Source: Caballeronia sp. INDeC2 (GTDB taxonomy: Bacteria > Pseudomonadota > Gammaproteobacteria > Burkholderiales > Burkholderiaceae). From it: DNA of 64,000 nucleotides. Under the pieces are notes generated by a model. The model saw only the letters and a program-made list of their open reading frames with translations, did not search any database and was not told the DNA's origin. Where the stretch lies: positions 124,001 through 188,000 of the forward strand of contig NZ_JALQDG010000030.1 of assembly GCF_023631325.1 (NCBI RefSeq). Reading direction: 5' to 3'. Made by a program: the position numbers and the translations under genes. Positions 33,691 through 42,455 of this stretch are shown here, piece by piece. Positions within the stretch are counted from its first letter, which is position 1; each line of letters starts with the position of its first letter.

Positions 33691-34727
33691 CCTTTCACGG
33701 CTCCCACGAGAATGCCCCGCACGATGAAGCGCTGCAACGTGAGCGTCAGCAGCATCACCGGCAGGATCATGATGAGTATCAGCACCGACATGTTCCACCA
33801 TTGCGGACCGCGCGTCGCATTCTGCGCGGCGACGAGCAAGGGCATCGTCTGCGCATTCGCGGTCGTCAGAAAGAGCGCGAACAGGTACTCGTTCCACGAG
33901 AGGATCAGCACGAGCAGACCCGTTGCGACGAGACCCGGCGCGACGAGAGGCAGCACGATGCCGAAGAGTATCGAGAAGCGCGTCGCGCCGTCGATCTGCG
34001 CGCTCTCTTCGATCTCGCGCGGGACGCCATCGAAGAAATCGAACATCAGCCATACGACGATCGGCAAGTTCGCCGTCGCATACGTGATGATGAGCGCGAG
34101 ATGCGTGTCGAGCAGGCCGACGTCCCTGAAGATGAGATAGATCGGGATCACCGTGACCACAGGCGGCAGAATGCGCTGCGATACGACCCAGAAGAGAATG
34201 TCGTCGTTGTTCAGATGCTTGCGCGCACGTCGAATGATCGGGCGCAACAGCAGGAAAAACAACGCAAGCGCGACGGCGAGCGCGATGCGAAGATCGACAT
34301 GCCCCCACGCGACCGCCGCGATCAGCAACGCGATCAACAAGATGCCGAGACCCACCGCCGCAACCGGCGGACGATACTCGATGCGCGCGAGCGCATACGC
34401 CGCCATCGAACCGAGAAAGACCGAAGCCGCCGTGCCGCATGTCGCGACGATCAGCGAATTCATATAAGGGCGATACGTGTCCGGCCCGAGATCGACGAAG
34501 ATGTAATGCCACGCGTCGAGATGCGGCTCGAAATCGACGAAGGGGATGTAGAGCGGCCCCGTCGATACATCCACCGGCAGCTTGAACGACGTTATCGCCA
34601 TCCAGTAGAGCGGAAACAGCACGACGAGCGACCATAGCCCGAGCAATAGATATGCGATCGCCTTGCCGCCGATCGGCAATTCATCCAGACGCGCGGGCAC
34701 GAACCAGCGTTTGAACGCGCTCATCAT
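33687..34727 (-). CDS. Carbohydrate ABC transporter permease (MalG-like, enlarged)
   Basis: This 346-aa permease of the MalG/CUT1 type has the EAA loop EIEESAQIDGATRFSILFGIVLPL near residues 255-278. Its length exceeds the usual 270-290: an insert at about residues 115-180 carries two extra hydrophobic segments (around GLGILLIALLIAAVAWG and LRIALAVALALFFLLL) and a basic loop. The ATG overlaps the upstream permease's stop (ATGA). GAGGAG precedes it. Topology prediction is needed to see whether the two extra segments keep both ends on the same side. Confidence 0.88.
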   Translation of the reverse strand: MMSAFKRWFVPARLDELPIGGKAIAYLLLGLWSLVVLFPLYWMAITSFKLPVDVSTGPLYIPFVDFEPHLDAWHYIFVDLGPDTYRPYMNSLIVATCGTAASVFLGSMAAYALARIEYRPPVAAVGLGILLIALLIAAVAWGHVDLRIALAVALALFFLLLRPIIRRARKHLNNDDILFWVVSQRILPPVVTVIPIYLIFRDVGLLDTHLALIITYATANLPIVVWLMFDFFDGVPREIEESAQIDGATRFSILFGIVLPLVAPGLVATGLLVLILSWNEYLFALFLTTANAQTMPLLVAAQNATRGPQWWNMSVLILIMILPVMLLTLTLQRFIVRGILVGAVKG

Positions 34728-35872
34728 TGATCTCCTCGCGCGCGCCGCACGACGAACTGGAAGAACGACACGCATGCGATCGTCGAGACGAAGAACAGCA
34801 TGTATGCCACCGCCGACGCGCCGCCGAGATTCAGCGCGCGCCATTCGATGAACGCATGCAGCGTCATCGATTCGGTCGCGATGCCGGGACCGCCGTTCGT
34901 CAGCACGTTCGGCAGGTCGACGATCTTGAACGCTTCGATCAGGCGGATCAGCACCGCGCTCGCGGCGACAGGCGCGATGGACGGCCACGTGACATCGCGG
35001 AACACGCGCCACGCCGACGCGCCGTCGAGTTGTGCCGCTTCGATCTGTTCGCGCGAGGTGCCTTCGAGCGCGGCGAGCATCACGAGGAACATGAAGGGCA
35101 CCCATTGCCACGTATCGCCGATCACGACGACGAGCCGCGCGAGCCACGGGCTCGCGGCCCATGCGATCTGCCCCAAGCCGAGCCACGACCATACCGGCGC
35201 AAGCGGCCCGATGGACGTATCGGCCATCATGCGGAACATGTATGCGATGCCGACGGGCGTCACCATCAGCGGAAGGAAGAAGAGAAGCCGGAAGAAGCGT
35301 CCGCCCTTGAGCGGCAGCGTGCACAGATAGGCAAGCCCGAGCCCGACGAAAAATTGCAGCGCAACGCCGAGGACGACATAAAAGATCGTCACCATCAGGC
35401 TGCCGAGCGCGCCGCCGCCGCCGAGCGTGTTCGCCGCGAGCCACACGAGCGCTAGAAACGCGGATGCGCTGATCGATCGGCCGAGCGTGCCCATGATCGA
35501 GCGGCCGTCGCCTCTGAAATAGCGATAGAACCACACGATCACCGCCAGCACGGCGATCACGATAGCTGCAATGCTAACTATCCCCGGCGCGCGGAACACG
35601 CCGGTGAAGTGATATTGCTGGCTGCCGGAAAAGAGCCGCACGTAGTTGCGCAGGCCCGTGAAGGTCAGTTGATAACCGCCCTCGCCCAGTTCGAAGCGCG
35701 TGAGCGACAGATACGCCGACGTCACGAGCGGAAAGATCGAGAACGCGAGAATCAGCAGCACGGTAGGCAACACGAAGACGAACGGCGCCTGCCGGTCGAG
35801 CCAGTTGGCGACGCGCGCGCGCGAGCCTCGCTCGTTCGCGACCACGGACGATGCGTGCGACGGCGTATTCAT
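34724..35872 (-). CDS. Carbohydrate ABC transporter permease (MalF-like, enlarged)
   Basis: This 382-aa permease of the CUT1 MalF type has an EAA-type loop near REQIEAAQLDGASAWRVF and a conserved GDTWQWVPFMFL segment. Like its partner it is longer than the usual 290-320. An extra hydrophobic helix (SIAAIVIAVLAVIVWFYRYF, near residues 100-118) and a Gly-rich region follow the first core helix. The start at 35872 (MNTPSHA) is chosen for the GGAG site six bases upstream; an upstream in-frame codon at 35902 lacks one. It forms the importer with the gene overlapping its 3' end. Confidence 0.88.
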   Translation of the reverse strand: MNTPSHASSVVANERGSRARVANWLDRQAPFVFVLPTVLLILAFSIFPLVTSAYLSLTRFELGEGGYQLTFTGLRNYVRLFSGSQQYHFTGVFRAPGIVSIAAIVIAVLAVIVWFYRYFRGDGRSIMGTLGRSISASAFLALVWLAANTLGGGGALGSLMVTIFYVVLGVALQFFVGLGLAYLCTLPLKGGRFFRLLFFLPLMVTPVGIAYMFRMMADTSIGPLAPVWSWLGLGQIAWAASPWLARLVVVIGDTWQWVPFMFLVMLAALEGTSREQIEAAQLDGASAWRVFRDVTWPSIAPVAASAVLIRLIEAFKIVDLPNVLTNGGPGIATESMTLHAFIEWRALNLGGASAVAYMLFFVSTIACVSFFQFVVRRARGDQ

Positions 35873-35926
35873 CGAATCTCCATTGCGAAGCGGGCGCGTC
35901 ACGAACGAACGCGCCCGCCTTCGTCA

Positions 35927-37402
35927 TCACTTCGCGCCGATCGACGCCTTGTACGCGCGCAACTGGGTGTCCTTGCCGAGATCGTCGGTGATCTCGCTCC
36001 AGCCGCTGTCGATGGCTTTCATCGTCGCGTCCGCATCGATTTCGCCGGCGACGAAGCGCGCGACCGCGGTATCGAGCACGACCTGCTCATAGCGCTGATT
36101 CTGCGGAATGCGCAAATCGATGATCATGTTCGGGCTTTGCAAACTCTGCTGAATCGCGCCGAGATACGACTTCGCCGCCGTATCGCTCATGCCCGCCTTC
36201 TTCCACGCCGACATATCCGTGAACTGCGAACGCCGATACGGATTGAAGCCCGATGCGCCGATGGTCACGTCGACGTTCGATTGCGCCGGCTGGCTCATGA
36301 ACGACAGGAACGCATAAGCGGCGTCCTTCACCTTCGGCTTCGCCTTCGCGTTGATGCCGCCCGACCAGCCGCCGAAGGCCGCGAACGGTGCGTGATTCAC
36401 GCCGTCGATCGCATAGGGGCACGTGGTCTTGTCGCATGCCACGAGCTTGCCGGTGTCGCGATCGACCACTTTGCGCGAGCCGGGCAGGATCACCGCGCCG
36501 ACCTTGTCGATCACCTTCGACTGCTTCGGATCGATGGCCAGCACGCCGACATCGCCCCAGTCGAGCGTCAATGCGCAATGGCCGGAGATGAACGCGCTGC
36601 GCGTGTCGCCGACATCGAGATTGATTTCGTTGGGCGGTCCGTACGTCGTCGATTCCTTGTAGATGCGCAACGCTTCCTTGAAGCCGTCGTTGTTCACGAG
36701 CGACTTGAAGTTGCGCGGATCGAAGAATGCGCCTTGCGCCGTGCCCTTCGATTGCAGATAACCGCCCGCGATAGAGATGATCGCCCAATACGCTTGCGCG
36801 TTACGCTTCTTCGAAATGCACGAACCCGCGACCGGTTTGCCGTCGCCGCCGAAGACCTTGCCGTTCGCGGCCTTTGCGATATCGAGGTAATCGTCCCATG
36901 TTTTCGGCGGCTGCTTGCCGAGTTGCTGAAGGATATCCGTGCGGTAATAGACCATCTGGAAGTCGCCATCGAGCGCGACGAGATAAGTTTTGCCGTTGTA
37001 CTTCTGCGAGAAGTCGACGAAGAACGGCATCACGTCGTCTTCCTTCAATGCCGCGTCTTTCGCGACACGCTGCGTCAGGTCTTCGAGGAAGGCGCCTTTC
37101 GTGTAATCGACCATCCATTGCGGCGCGAACACCGCTGCATCGACGGAGTTCGTGCCCGACGCCCAGTCCGTCAATAGCTTCTGATAAAGGTCAGAGAACG
37201 GCACCGTCAGCACGTTCACCTTCGCGCCCGTGAGCTTTTCGAACTCGGGCGCGCGGCGTTGCAGCGGCTCCGCGATCTGCGGACCGACGAACGTCATCAC
37301 GTTGACGGTCACGCCCTTGAAGTCCTCGGCCGCCATTGCCGATGATGCGCACAGGCTCGCAGCCGCGAGCGCCACGGCGCCCACTTGCTTGAACAGGTTC
37401 AT
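35927..37402 (-). CDS. Carbohydrate ABC transporter substrate-binding protein
   Basis: This 491-aa extracytoplasmic sugar-binding protein of family 1 has a clear signal peptide (residues 1-24, ending ASSAMA). The lobe motifs typical of CUT1 binders follow, including TVPFSDLYQKLLTDWASGT and WDDYLDIAKA. It is longer than average (410-450). The GGAGGAGA site before the ATG is strong. It heads the operon; the 54-base gap downstream precedes the MalF-like permease. The GntR gene, upstream on the same strand, may control all of it. A monosaccharide, oligosaccharide or sugar acid ligand is likely. Confidence 0.92.
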   Translation of the reverse strand: MNLFKQVGAVALAAASLCASSAMAAEDFKGVTVNVMTFVGPQIAEPLQRRAPEFEKLTGAKVNVLTVPFSDLYQKLLTDWASGTNSVDAAVFAPQWMVDYTKGAFLEDLTQRVAKDAALKEDDVMPFFVDFSQKYNGKTYLVALDGDFQMVYYRTDILQQLGKQPPKTWDDYLDIAKAANGKVFGGDGKPVAGSCISKKRNAQAYWAIISIAGGYLQSKGTAQGAFFDPRNFKSLVNNDGFKEALRIYKESTTYGPPNEINLDVGDTRSAFISGHCALTLDWGDVGVLAIDPKQSKVIDKVGAVILPGSRKVVDRDTGKLVACDKTTCPYAIDGVNHAPFAAFGGWSGGINAKAKPKVKDAAYAFLSFMSQPAQSNVDVTIGASGFNPYRRSQFTDMSAWKKAGMSDTAAKSYLGAIQQSLQSPNMIIDLRIPQNQRYEQVVLDTAVARFVAGEIDADATMKAIDSGWSEITDDLGKDTQLRAYKASIGAK

Positions 37403-37456
37403 TGTGTGTCTCCTCCATTGCGGTTGACCACATATGTCGCTCGTCTTTCTTGTCTC

Positions 37457-38185
37457 CTACTCCCTGAACAGGTCCGGTCTTTCAGCGGAAAAGCGCCGCA
37501 GTTCCGCGACGACTTCATCCAGGTGATCATGCATCGCGCGCGCGGCGGCATCGCCATTGCGTGCGCGAATCGCATCGGCAATACGTGTGTGCTCGGCGAG
37601 CGTATGCGCGTGACGCGCGGGACTAGCCATCAGACGGCGCGCGCGATCGAGCGCATTGCGCGATGCAGCGACGATCTCCTTCACGCGCGGCAAGTCGATT
37701 GCGTCGAGAAGCAATTCATGAAACGCGAGATCGAGCAGATGAAACTCGCGGCGCAAGCCTTGCTGCACTGCGTCGGCTTCGCGTTCGAGGTTGGCGTCGA
37801 GCGCATCGAGCGTGGCAGCATCGCATGCCACAGCAAGCGTGCGCACGGTTTCCACTTCGAGCGCGCTGCGTATGAAAAGATGCTGACGTATGTCGTGCAT
37901 GACGATAGGCATGACGCGTGTGCCGCGCTGCGGCAAGACTTCGACGAGCCCCACGGCCGCGAGCTTGGCCAATGCGGACGAAACTGGAAAGCGCGATACG
38001 CCCATGCGCTCGCATACTGCGAGCTTGTCGATCATCATGCCGGGCTCCATCGCCAGATTGACGATGGCCGCGCGCAGCGCCTCCTCGACTGCGTCGGTGA
38101 GGCTGCCGCGCTCCGAACCGTGCAATCGGGGCAACGCGCGGTAAGGGTCGGCGGCAAGACTGTTTTCATTCGTCGATGAGCTCAC
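37457..38185 (-). CDS. GntR-family (FCD) transcriptional regulator
   Basis: This 242-aa regulator has an N-terminal GntR winged helix (EEALRAAIVNLAMEPGMMI, then RMGVSRFPVSSALAKLAAVG) and a C-terminal all-helical FCD domain (SALEVETVRTLAVACD, later LLDLAFHELLLDA). Such regulators sense sugar acids or organic acids. It starts with GTG at 38185, with AAGGGCGG directly upstream. The binding-protein gene follows 54 bases downstream in the same direction, and L-fuconate dehydratase diverges upstream. A pseudo-palindrome 18 bases upstream is a candidate operator. Confidence 0.86.
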   Translation of the reverse strand: MSSSTNENSLAADPYRALPRLHGSERGSLTDAVEEALRAAIVNLAMEPGMMIDKLAVCERMGVSRFPVSSALAKLAAVGLVEVLPQRGTRVMPIVMHDIRQHLFIRSALEVETVRTLAVACDAATLDALDANLEREADAVQQGLRREFHLLDLAFHELLLDAIDLPRVKEIVAASRNALDRARRLMASPARHAHTLAEHTRIADAIRARNGDAAARAMHDHLDEVVAELRRFSAERPDLFRE

Positions 38186-38203
38186 GCCGCCCTTGATTTC
38201 GCA

Positions 38204-38215
38204 CTAACATGCTAG
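38204..38215. promoter_or_regulatory. Candidate GntR operator
   Basis: CTAACATGCTAG is a 12-bp near-palindrome (10 of 12 positions symmetric). It lies 18 bases before the GntR start and 131 bases before the L-fuconate dehydratase start, in the divergent gap. The neighbouring AGGCTAGG repeats part of it. Assignment to the adjacent GntR protein is inference. Confidence 0.35.
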
Positions 38216-38346
38216 CAGGCTAGGAGGTGGATCACGGGTTGTCAATGCGGATTGCTCCTCCTGCGTTGCAGCATATTCGCGTCTTTATACAAGCCTCCGT
38301 TCAAACCCTGTGCATCGCCGTCACGCCACCTTTCGAGGAGATCAAC

Positions 38347-39645
38347 ATGACCAGCATTACGAAGCTCTCCGTGCGCGATATCCGCTTTCCCACCTCGCGG
38401 TCGCTCGACGGCTCGGACGCGATGAACGCCGCGCCCGACTACTCCGCCGCCTACGTGATACTCGAAACCGATGCGCCCGGACTCGCGGGTCATGGCCTCA
38501 CGTTCACGATCGGGCGCGGCACCGAGGTCGTCGTCGCGGCGGTCGAGGCGCTTGCGCCGCTCGTCGTCGGCAGGAGCATCGAAGATATCGCCGCGGACAT
38601 GGGCGGCTTCTGGCGCGCGTTCACGTCGGATAGTCAATTGCGCTGGATCGGCCCCGAGAAAGGCGCGATTCATCTCGCAACCGCTGCCGTCGTCAATGCC
38701 GTGTGGGATCTCTGGGCGAAGAGCGAGAAGAAACCCGTGTGGAAACTGCTCGTCGACATGAGTCCGGAACAACTCGTGAGTTGCCTGGACTTCCGCTACG
38801 TGACCGATGCGATCACGCGATCAGAAGCGCTCGCCTTGTTGAAGCGCCTTCATGAAACACGCGGCGAACGTGAAAAGGAAATGCTCGCGCAAGGTTTTCC
38901 CGCGTACACGACATCCGCGGGCTGGCTGGGCTATGACGACGACAAGATTCGCCGGCTCGCGCGTGAAGGCGTCGCGGCGGGCTGGACGCATTTCAAGCAG
39001 AAGGTCGGCGGCAATCTCGACGAAGACATCCGGCGCGCGCGCATTCTGCGCGAGGAAATCGGCCCCGACCGCAAGCTGATGATGGACGCGAACCAGGTCT
39101 GGGAAGTCGATGAAGCGATCGCGAACATGCGCCGTCTCGCCGAGTTCGATCCGTGGTGGATCGAAGAACCCACGAGCCCCGACGACGTGCTCGGCCACGC
39201 CGCGATCCGCCGACGCCTCGCACCGATGATCGGCGTCGCGACCGGCGAGCACTGCCAGAACCGCGTGATCTTCAAGCAACTGCTGCAAGCGCAAGCGATC
39301 GACTTCTGTCAGATCGATAGCTGCCGTCTCGGTGGGCTGAACGAAGTGCTCGTCGTGCTGCTCATGGCGGCGAAGTTCGGCGTGCCGGTGTGCCCGCATG
39401 CGGGCGGCGTCGGCTTGTGCGAGTATGTGCAGCATATTTCGCTGTTCGATTACATCTGCGTGTCGGGCTCGCTCGATCGTCGCGTCCTCGAATACGTCGA
39501 TCACCTGCACGAGCATTTTCTCGATCCTGTGGTCATCGAAAACGGGCGCTATATGCCGCCGCAAGCGCCCGGCTATAGCATCGAAATGCACGCGGCATCC
39601 CTCGATCGATTCGAGTTCGGCAAAGGAGAAGCATGGCGCGAATGA
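38347..39645 (+). CDS. fucD: L-fuconate dehydratase (enolase superfamily)
   Basis: This 432-aa enzyme closely follows the known Xanthomonas FucD pattern: FPTSRSLDGSDAMN near the start, QLRWIGPEKGAIHLA, the KxK pair Lys217/Lys219, metal ligands in MMDANQ, WIEEPTSPDD and TGEH, and a His in CPHAGGVGL. It dehydrates L-fuconate to 2-keto-3-deoxy-L-fuconate. Related acid-sugar dehydratases act on D-arabinonate-type substrates, so exact substrate needs testing. GAGGAGATCAAC precedes the ATG. It diverges from the sugar importer and GntR, fitting a carbohydrate-acid pathway. Its 3' end overlaps the next gene by 13 bases. Confidence 0.9.
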   Translation: MTSITKLSVRDIRFPTSRSLDGSDAMNAAPDYSAAYVILETDAPGLAGHGLTFTIGRGTEVVVAAVEALAPLVVGRSIEDIAADMGGFWRAFTSDSQLRWIGPEKGAIHLATAAVVNAVWDLWAKSEKKPVWKLLVDMSPEQLVSCLDFRYVTDAITRSEALALLKRLHETRGEREKEMLAQGFPAYTTSAGWLGYDDDKIRRLAREGVAAGWTHFKQKVGGNLDEDIRRARILREEIGPDRKLMMDANQVWEVDEAIANMRRLAEFDPWWIEEPTSPDDVLGHAAIRRRLAPMIGVATGEHCQNRVIFKQLLQAQAIDFCQIDSCRLGGLNEVLVVLLMAAKFGVPVCPHAGGVGLCEYVQHISLFDYICVSGSLDRRVLEYVDHLHEHFLDPVVIENGRYMPPQAPGYSIEMHAASLDRFEFGKGEAWRE

Positions 39646-40508
39646 ACGCCCCTTCGTGGCAGGACGTCGTCACGCAAACGCAACGCGCGCTCGCATGCGG
39701 TGCGCTGCGTTCGTTCGACACGGTGCAAAGCGTGATCGAAGATGGAGGCGTGCGCTTTCTCTTGCGGCAAGCGGCGAATCTCGCGCGAAAGGAGGAAGCG
39801 TCGAAGCTCGCGGCGAAGGCCACGGCCGAAGCGGCGAGCGCATGGCGCGATCCGTTCTCGCCGTGCGAAGAAGCGTTACGTGTGGGCGATATCGGCGAGC
39901 GGCACTTTCTGTTGCTCAACAAGTTCAACGTGCTCGCGCATCACCTTCTGATCGTGACGACGGACTTCGAGCCGCAGGAATCGCTGATCGTCGAGGATGA
40001 CTTCGCCGCGCTCTTCGCCTGCCTCGAACGCTTCGAGGGCCTCGGCTTCTATAACGGCGGCACGGTCGCCGGATCGAGCCAGCCGCACAAGCATCTGCAG
40101 ATCGTGCCGCTGCCGCTCGACGGTCACACCTTACCCATCGAACCGTTCATCGAAGCCGCGCATACAAGCGGCATTTTTCGCGCGCCGCAGTTCGCGTTCG
40201 CGCATGCGGCCGCATGGCTCGACAACGATGACGCCGGGAACGCGCACGCAACCTATCTGCAACTGATGAACGCGATCGGCGTGCAGCCGCTCGATGTCGC
40301 GGGCGTCGCGCATCAGAGCGCGCCTTATAACCTGCTCGTCACGCGCCGCTGGATGCTCGCGGTGCCGCGCAGCGTCTCGCATGTCGAAGGCGTCGCGGTG
40401 AATGCGCTCGGCTTCGCAGGCTCGCTTTTCGTGCGCGACGATGCACAGCGCCGCATCGTCGAAACGCTCGGGCCGATGAAACTACTTGCGAACGCAGCTA
40501 TCTCTTGA
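39633..40508 (+). CDS. Ap4A phosphorylase/ATP adenylyltransferase-like protein
   Basis: This 291-aa HIT-superfamily protein is of the yeast APA1/APA2 type. The catalytic His region is visible as GSSQPHKHLQIVPL (His152 and His154), preceded by FNVLAHHLLIVTTDFEPQ. APA enzymes split Ap4A with phosphate to ATP and ADP, or run in the reverse direction. AAAGGAGAAGC precedes the ATG at 39633, inside the fucD coding region, so co-translation is likely; a second ATG three codons on is the alternative. Why a dinucleotide phosphorylase follows fucD is unclear. Confidence 0.83.
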   Translation: MARMNAPSWQDVVTQTQRALACGALRSFDTVQSVIEDGGVRFLLRQAANLARKEEASKLAAKATAEAASAWRDPFSPCEEALRVGDIGERHFLLLNKFNVLAHHLLIVTTDFEPQESLIVEDDFAALFACLERFEGLGFYNGGTVAGSSQPHKHLQIVPLPLDGHTLPIEPFIEAAHTSGIFRAPQFAFAHAAAWLDNDDAGNAHATYLQLMNAIGVQPLDVAGVAHQSAPYNLLVTRRWMLAVPRSVSHVEGVAVNALGFAGSLFVRDDAQRRIVETLGPMKLLANAAIS

Positions 40509-40562
40509 AATCGGTGGCGGCGGCCCGCATGTCCGCTCCCAGACAACGGGAGTTCAACCACC

Positions 40563-41600
40563 ATGGGAAGCCGGCCTCAATTCATCGACGATCTTGCGCG
40601 CGGCGCGCAAGACGCCGCGCCCTCCGCCCCGCTCGACGCCATCGACGATACTGCCTTGCTCGACGCCTATTCGCGCACGGTCATCGGCGCGCTCGAGCGC
40701 GTGCAGCAAGCCGTGGTGTTCATTTCCGTCGAGCGCCAGCTCGCCGATCCGCGCGGCGCGCGCCGCAATGTCGGCGGCACGGGCTCGGGATTCATCTTCA
40801 CGCCGGACGGCTATCTGCTGACGAATAGCCATGTCGTGCATGGCGCGACGCATATCGTCGTCACGCTCGCGGACGGCGCGCGCTTCGATGCCGATCTCGT
40901 CGGCGACGATCCCGCGAGCGATCTCGCGGTGCTGCGCATCGGTTCGCCGGAGCCGCTGCCGCATGTCGAGCTGGGCGATTCGGGCAGCCTGCGCGTGGGA
41001 CAGATCGCGATCGCGGTGGGCAATCCGCTCGGGCTCGCGCAGACCGTCACGACAGGCGTCGTCTCCGCGCTCGGCCGCTCGCTGCGTTCGACCTCGGGCC
41101 GCATGATCTACGACGTGATCCAGACCGACGCCGCGCTCAATCCCGGCAACTCGGGCGGTCCGCTCATCAACTCGGCGGGGCACGTGATCGGCGTGAACAC
41201 CGCGATCATCTCCGGCGCGCAGGCCATCTCCTTCGCCACCGCGATCGACACGGCGAAGTGGGTCATCATGCAGATCTTCGCGTATGGGCGCGTGCGGCGC
41301 GCGTATATCGGCGTGGCGGGCACGACCACGCCGATCTCGCGACGCGTGCAGCGCTTCTTCGAGCTTGCGTCCGCGAGCGGCGTGCATGTGATGGAAATCG
41401 TGAAAGGCAGTCCGGCCGCGCTCGGCGGATTGCGCACGGGCGATCGTATCGTCGCGGTGGATGGCATCGCCGTCGATAGCGTCGATGGCTTGCAGCGCAC
41501 GCTCGATGCATCGCGTATCGACAAGCCCGTGAAGATCGCGGTGCTGCGCGGCACGCAGAAGCTCGATATCGACGTGACGCCGGTCGAGCAGACAGGTTGA
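40563..41600 (+). CDS. S1C serine protease (HtrA/Deg-like, PDZ domain)
   Basis: This 345-aa protease has a complete trypsin-type triad: His90 (TNSHVV), Asp120 (SDLAVLR) and Ser197 (GNSGGPL). A single PDZ domain occupies about residues 245-340 (RRAYIGVAGTT and the later GDRIVAVDGIAV). Unlike DegP or DegS it has no visible signal peptide or N-terminal membrane helix, and the first 45 residues are polar, so it may be cytosolic or use another export route. It is transcribed alone, 54 bases after the Ap4A gene. Substrate is unknown. Confidence 0.88.
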   Translation: MGSRPQFIDDLARGAQDAAPSAPLDAIDDTALLDAYSRTVIGALERVQQAVVFISVERQLADPRGARRNVGGTGSGFIFTPDGYLLTNSHVVHGATHIVVTLADGARFDADLVGDDPASDLAVLRIGSPEPLPHVELGDSGSLRVGQIAIAVGNPLGLAQTVTTGVVSALGRSLRSTSGRMIYDVIQTDAALNPGNSGGPLINSAGHVIGVNTAIISGAQAISFATAIDTAKWVIMQIFAYGRVRRAYIGVAGTTTPISRRVQRFFELASASGVHVMEIVKGSPAALGGLRTGDRIVAVDGIAVDSVDGLQRTLDASRIDKPVKIAVLRGTQKLDIDVTPVEQTG

Positions 41601-41654
41601 CGCCGCGGCGGCGCATGTGATCGTCACACGCGCCGCCACGCACGTCGCTTCGCT

Positions 41655-41945
41655 TCATTTTCTGCTGCCGGTCTCCCGCGCCGGTTCTCCCGCGTACCCC
41701 GTATCCCGTTCGAGCGCATTAGCGAATACGTCCGCGAGGCGCTCGCGCAACGCGGCCGCATTGCGCCGCAACGGCTCGTTCGCCGATGCGACGATCAACG
41801 CATCGATGCGCCGCTGCCAGTACTCCGGCCGCATGACGGCATGCCGCATCGGTTCGAGGTGCCCTTTCGTCGCGACACGCTCCAGTTCCGCGATCATCCG
41901 TCCAATGTGTGCGAGTTCCTCGTGCGCATGTTGATCGGCGCTCAC
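41655..41945 (-). CDS. Hypothetical protein, 96 aa
   Basis: A mostly helical, highly charged protein. GTG at 41945 was chosen because GGAGGAG precedes it by six bases; a longer frame from 41993 has no such site. Segments such as HIGRMIAELERVATKGHLEPMR and WQRRIDALIVAS suggest amphipathic helices or a coiled coil. No family is recognised. It is convergent with the protease gene and followed upstream by a 284-base gap. Confidence 0.6.
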   Translation of the reverse strand: MSADQHAHEELAHIGRMIAELERVATKGHLEPMRHAVMRPEYWQRRIDALIVASANEPLRRNAAALRERLADVFANALERDTGYAGEPARETGSRK

Positions 41946-42229
41946 TGGCTTCTCCTCCCTCGCCCCGCGTCTCGATTCCCGCGCGAGTTCCATACATGCT
42001 AAACGAGACGGCCGAAAGGTTTATTCCGGCGTTGAAAGCAACGAACCCCGGCACTAGCCAGGCCCGTGCTTTGCGCTATCTCTCACGTCTTGACGGCTAT
42101 GTGCGCTAACAGCCGGTTGCGCGGGCGCGCCTCCGGCTTAATGTGAAAGCAGCAGGCAGCGTTCGCGCGCACGGGCCGCCCCGTGAACGATCCTGCCCTG
42201 TCGGGGAAGGTCCTAAAAAAAGGATTGCC

Positions 42230-42403
42230 ATGAACACGTACAACAAAAACCAGACGGCCTCGCGCCGTGCAGCCTTCCGTTGCAACGGCGCGCAACTCGA
42301 CGCCATCTTGCGATTCGCCGAGGAACGCAAGCTCGAAGAACAACCGCTGCATATCGTCGTCGCCGAGTACTGGCGCTATCAGGCGCACGCGAAAGCCGCC
42401 TGA
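42230..42403 (+). CDS. Hypothetical protein, 57 aa
   Basis: This small basic protein begins MNTYNKNQTASRRAAF and includes a helical FAEERKLEEQPLHIVVAEYW segment. An AAAGGATTGCC ribosome binding site precedes the ATG. No domain, signal peptide or membrane segment is recognised. It may be a ribbon-helix-helix-like or regulatory peptide, but that is speculation. Its promoter is probably in the preceding 280-base gap. Confidence 0.5.
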   Translation: MNTYNKNQTASRRAAFRCNGAQLDAILRFAEERKLEEQPLHIVVAEYWRYQAHAKAA

Positions 42404-42455
42404 TCGTTCGTACTTCTCCCTGGTTTTACGCATCGCCCGTGGCGGGCAGCAAGAG

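Noticed and set aside
32563..34635. Extended minus-strand frame in front of the ABC ATPase
   Set aside because: The upstream part lies out of frame inside the MalG-like permease gene. The real ATPase start overlaps the permease stop.
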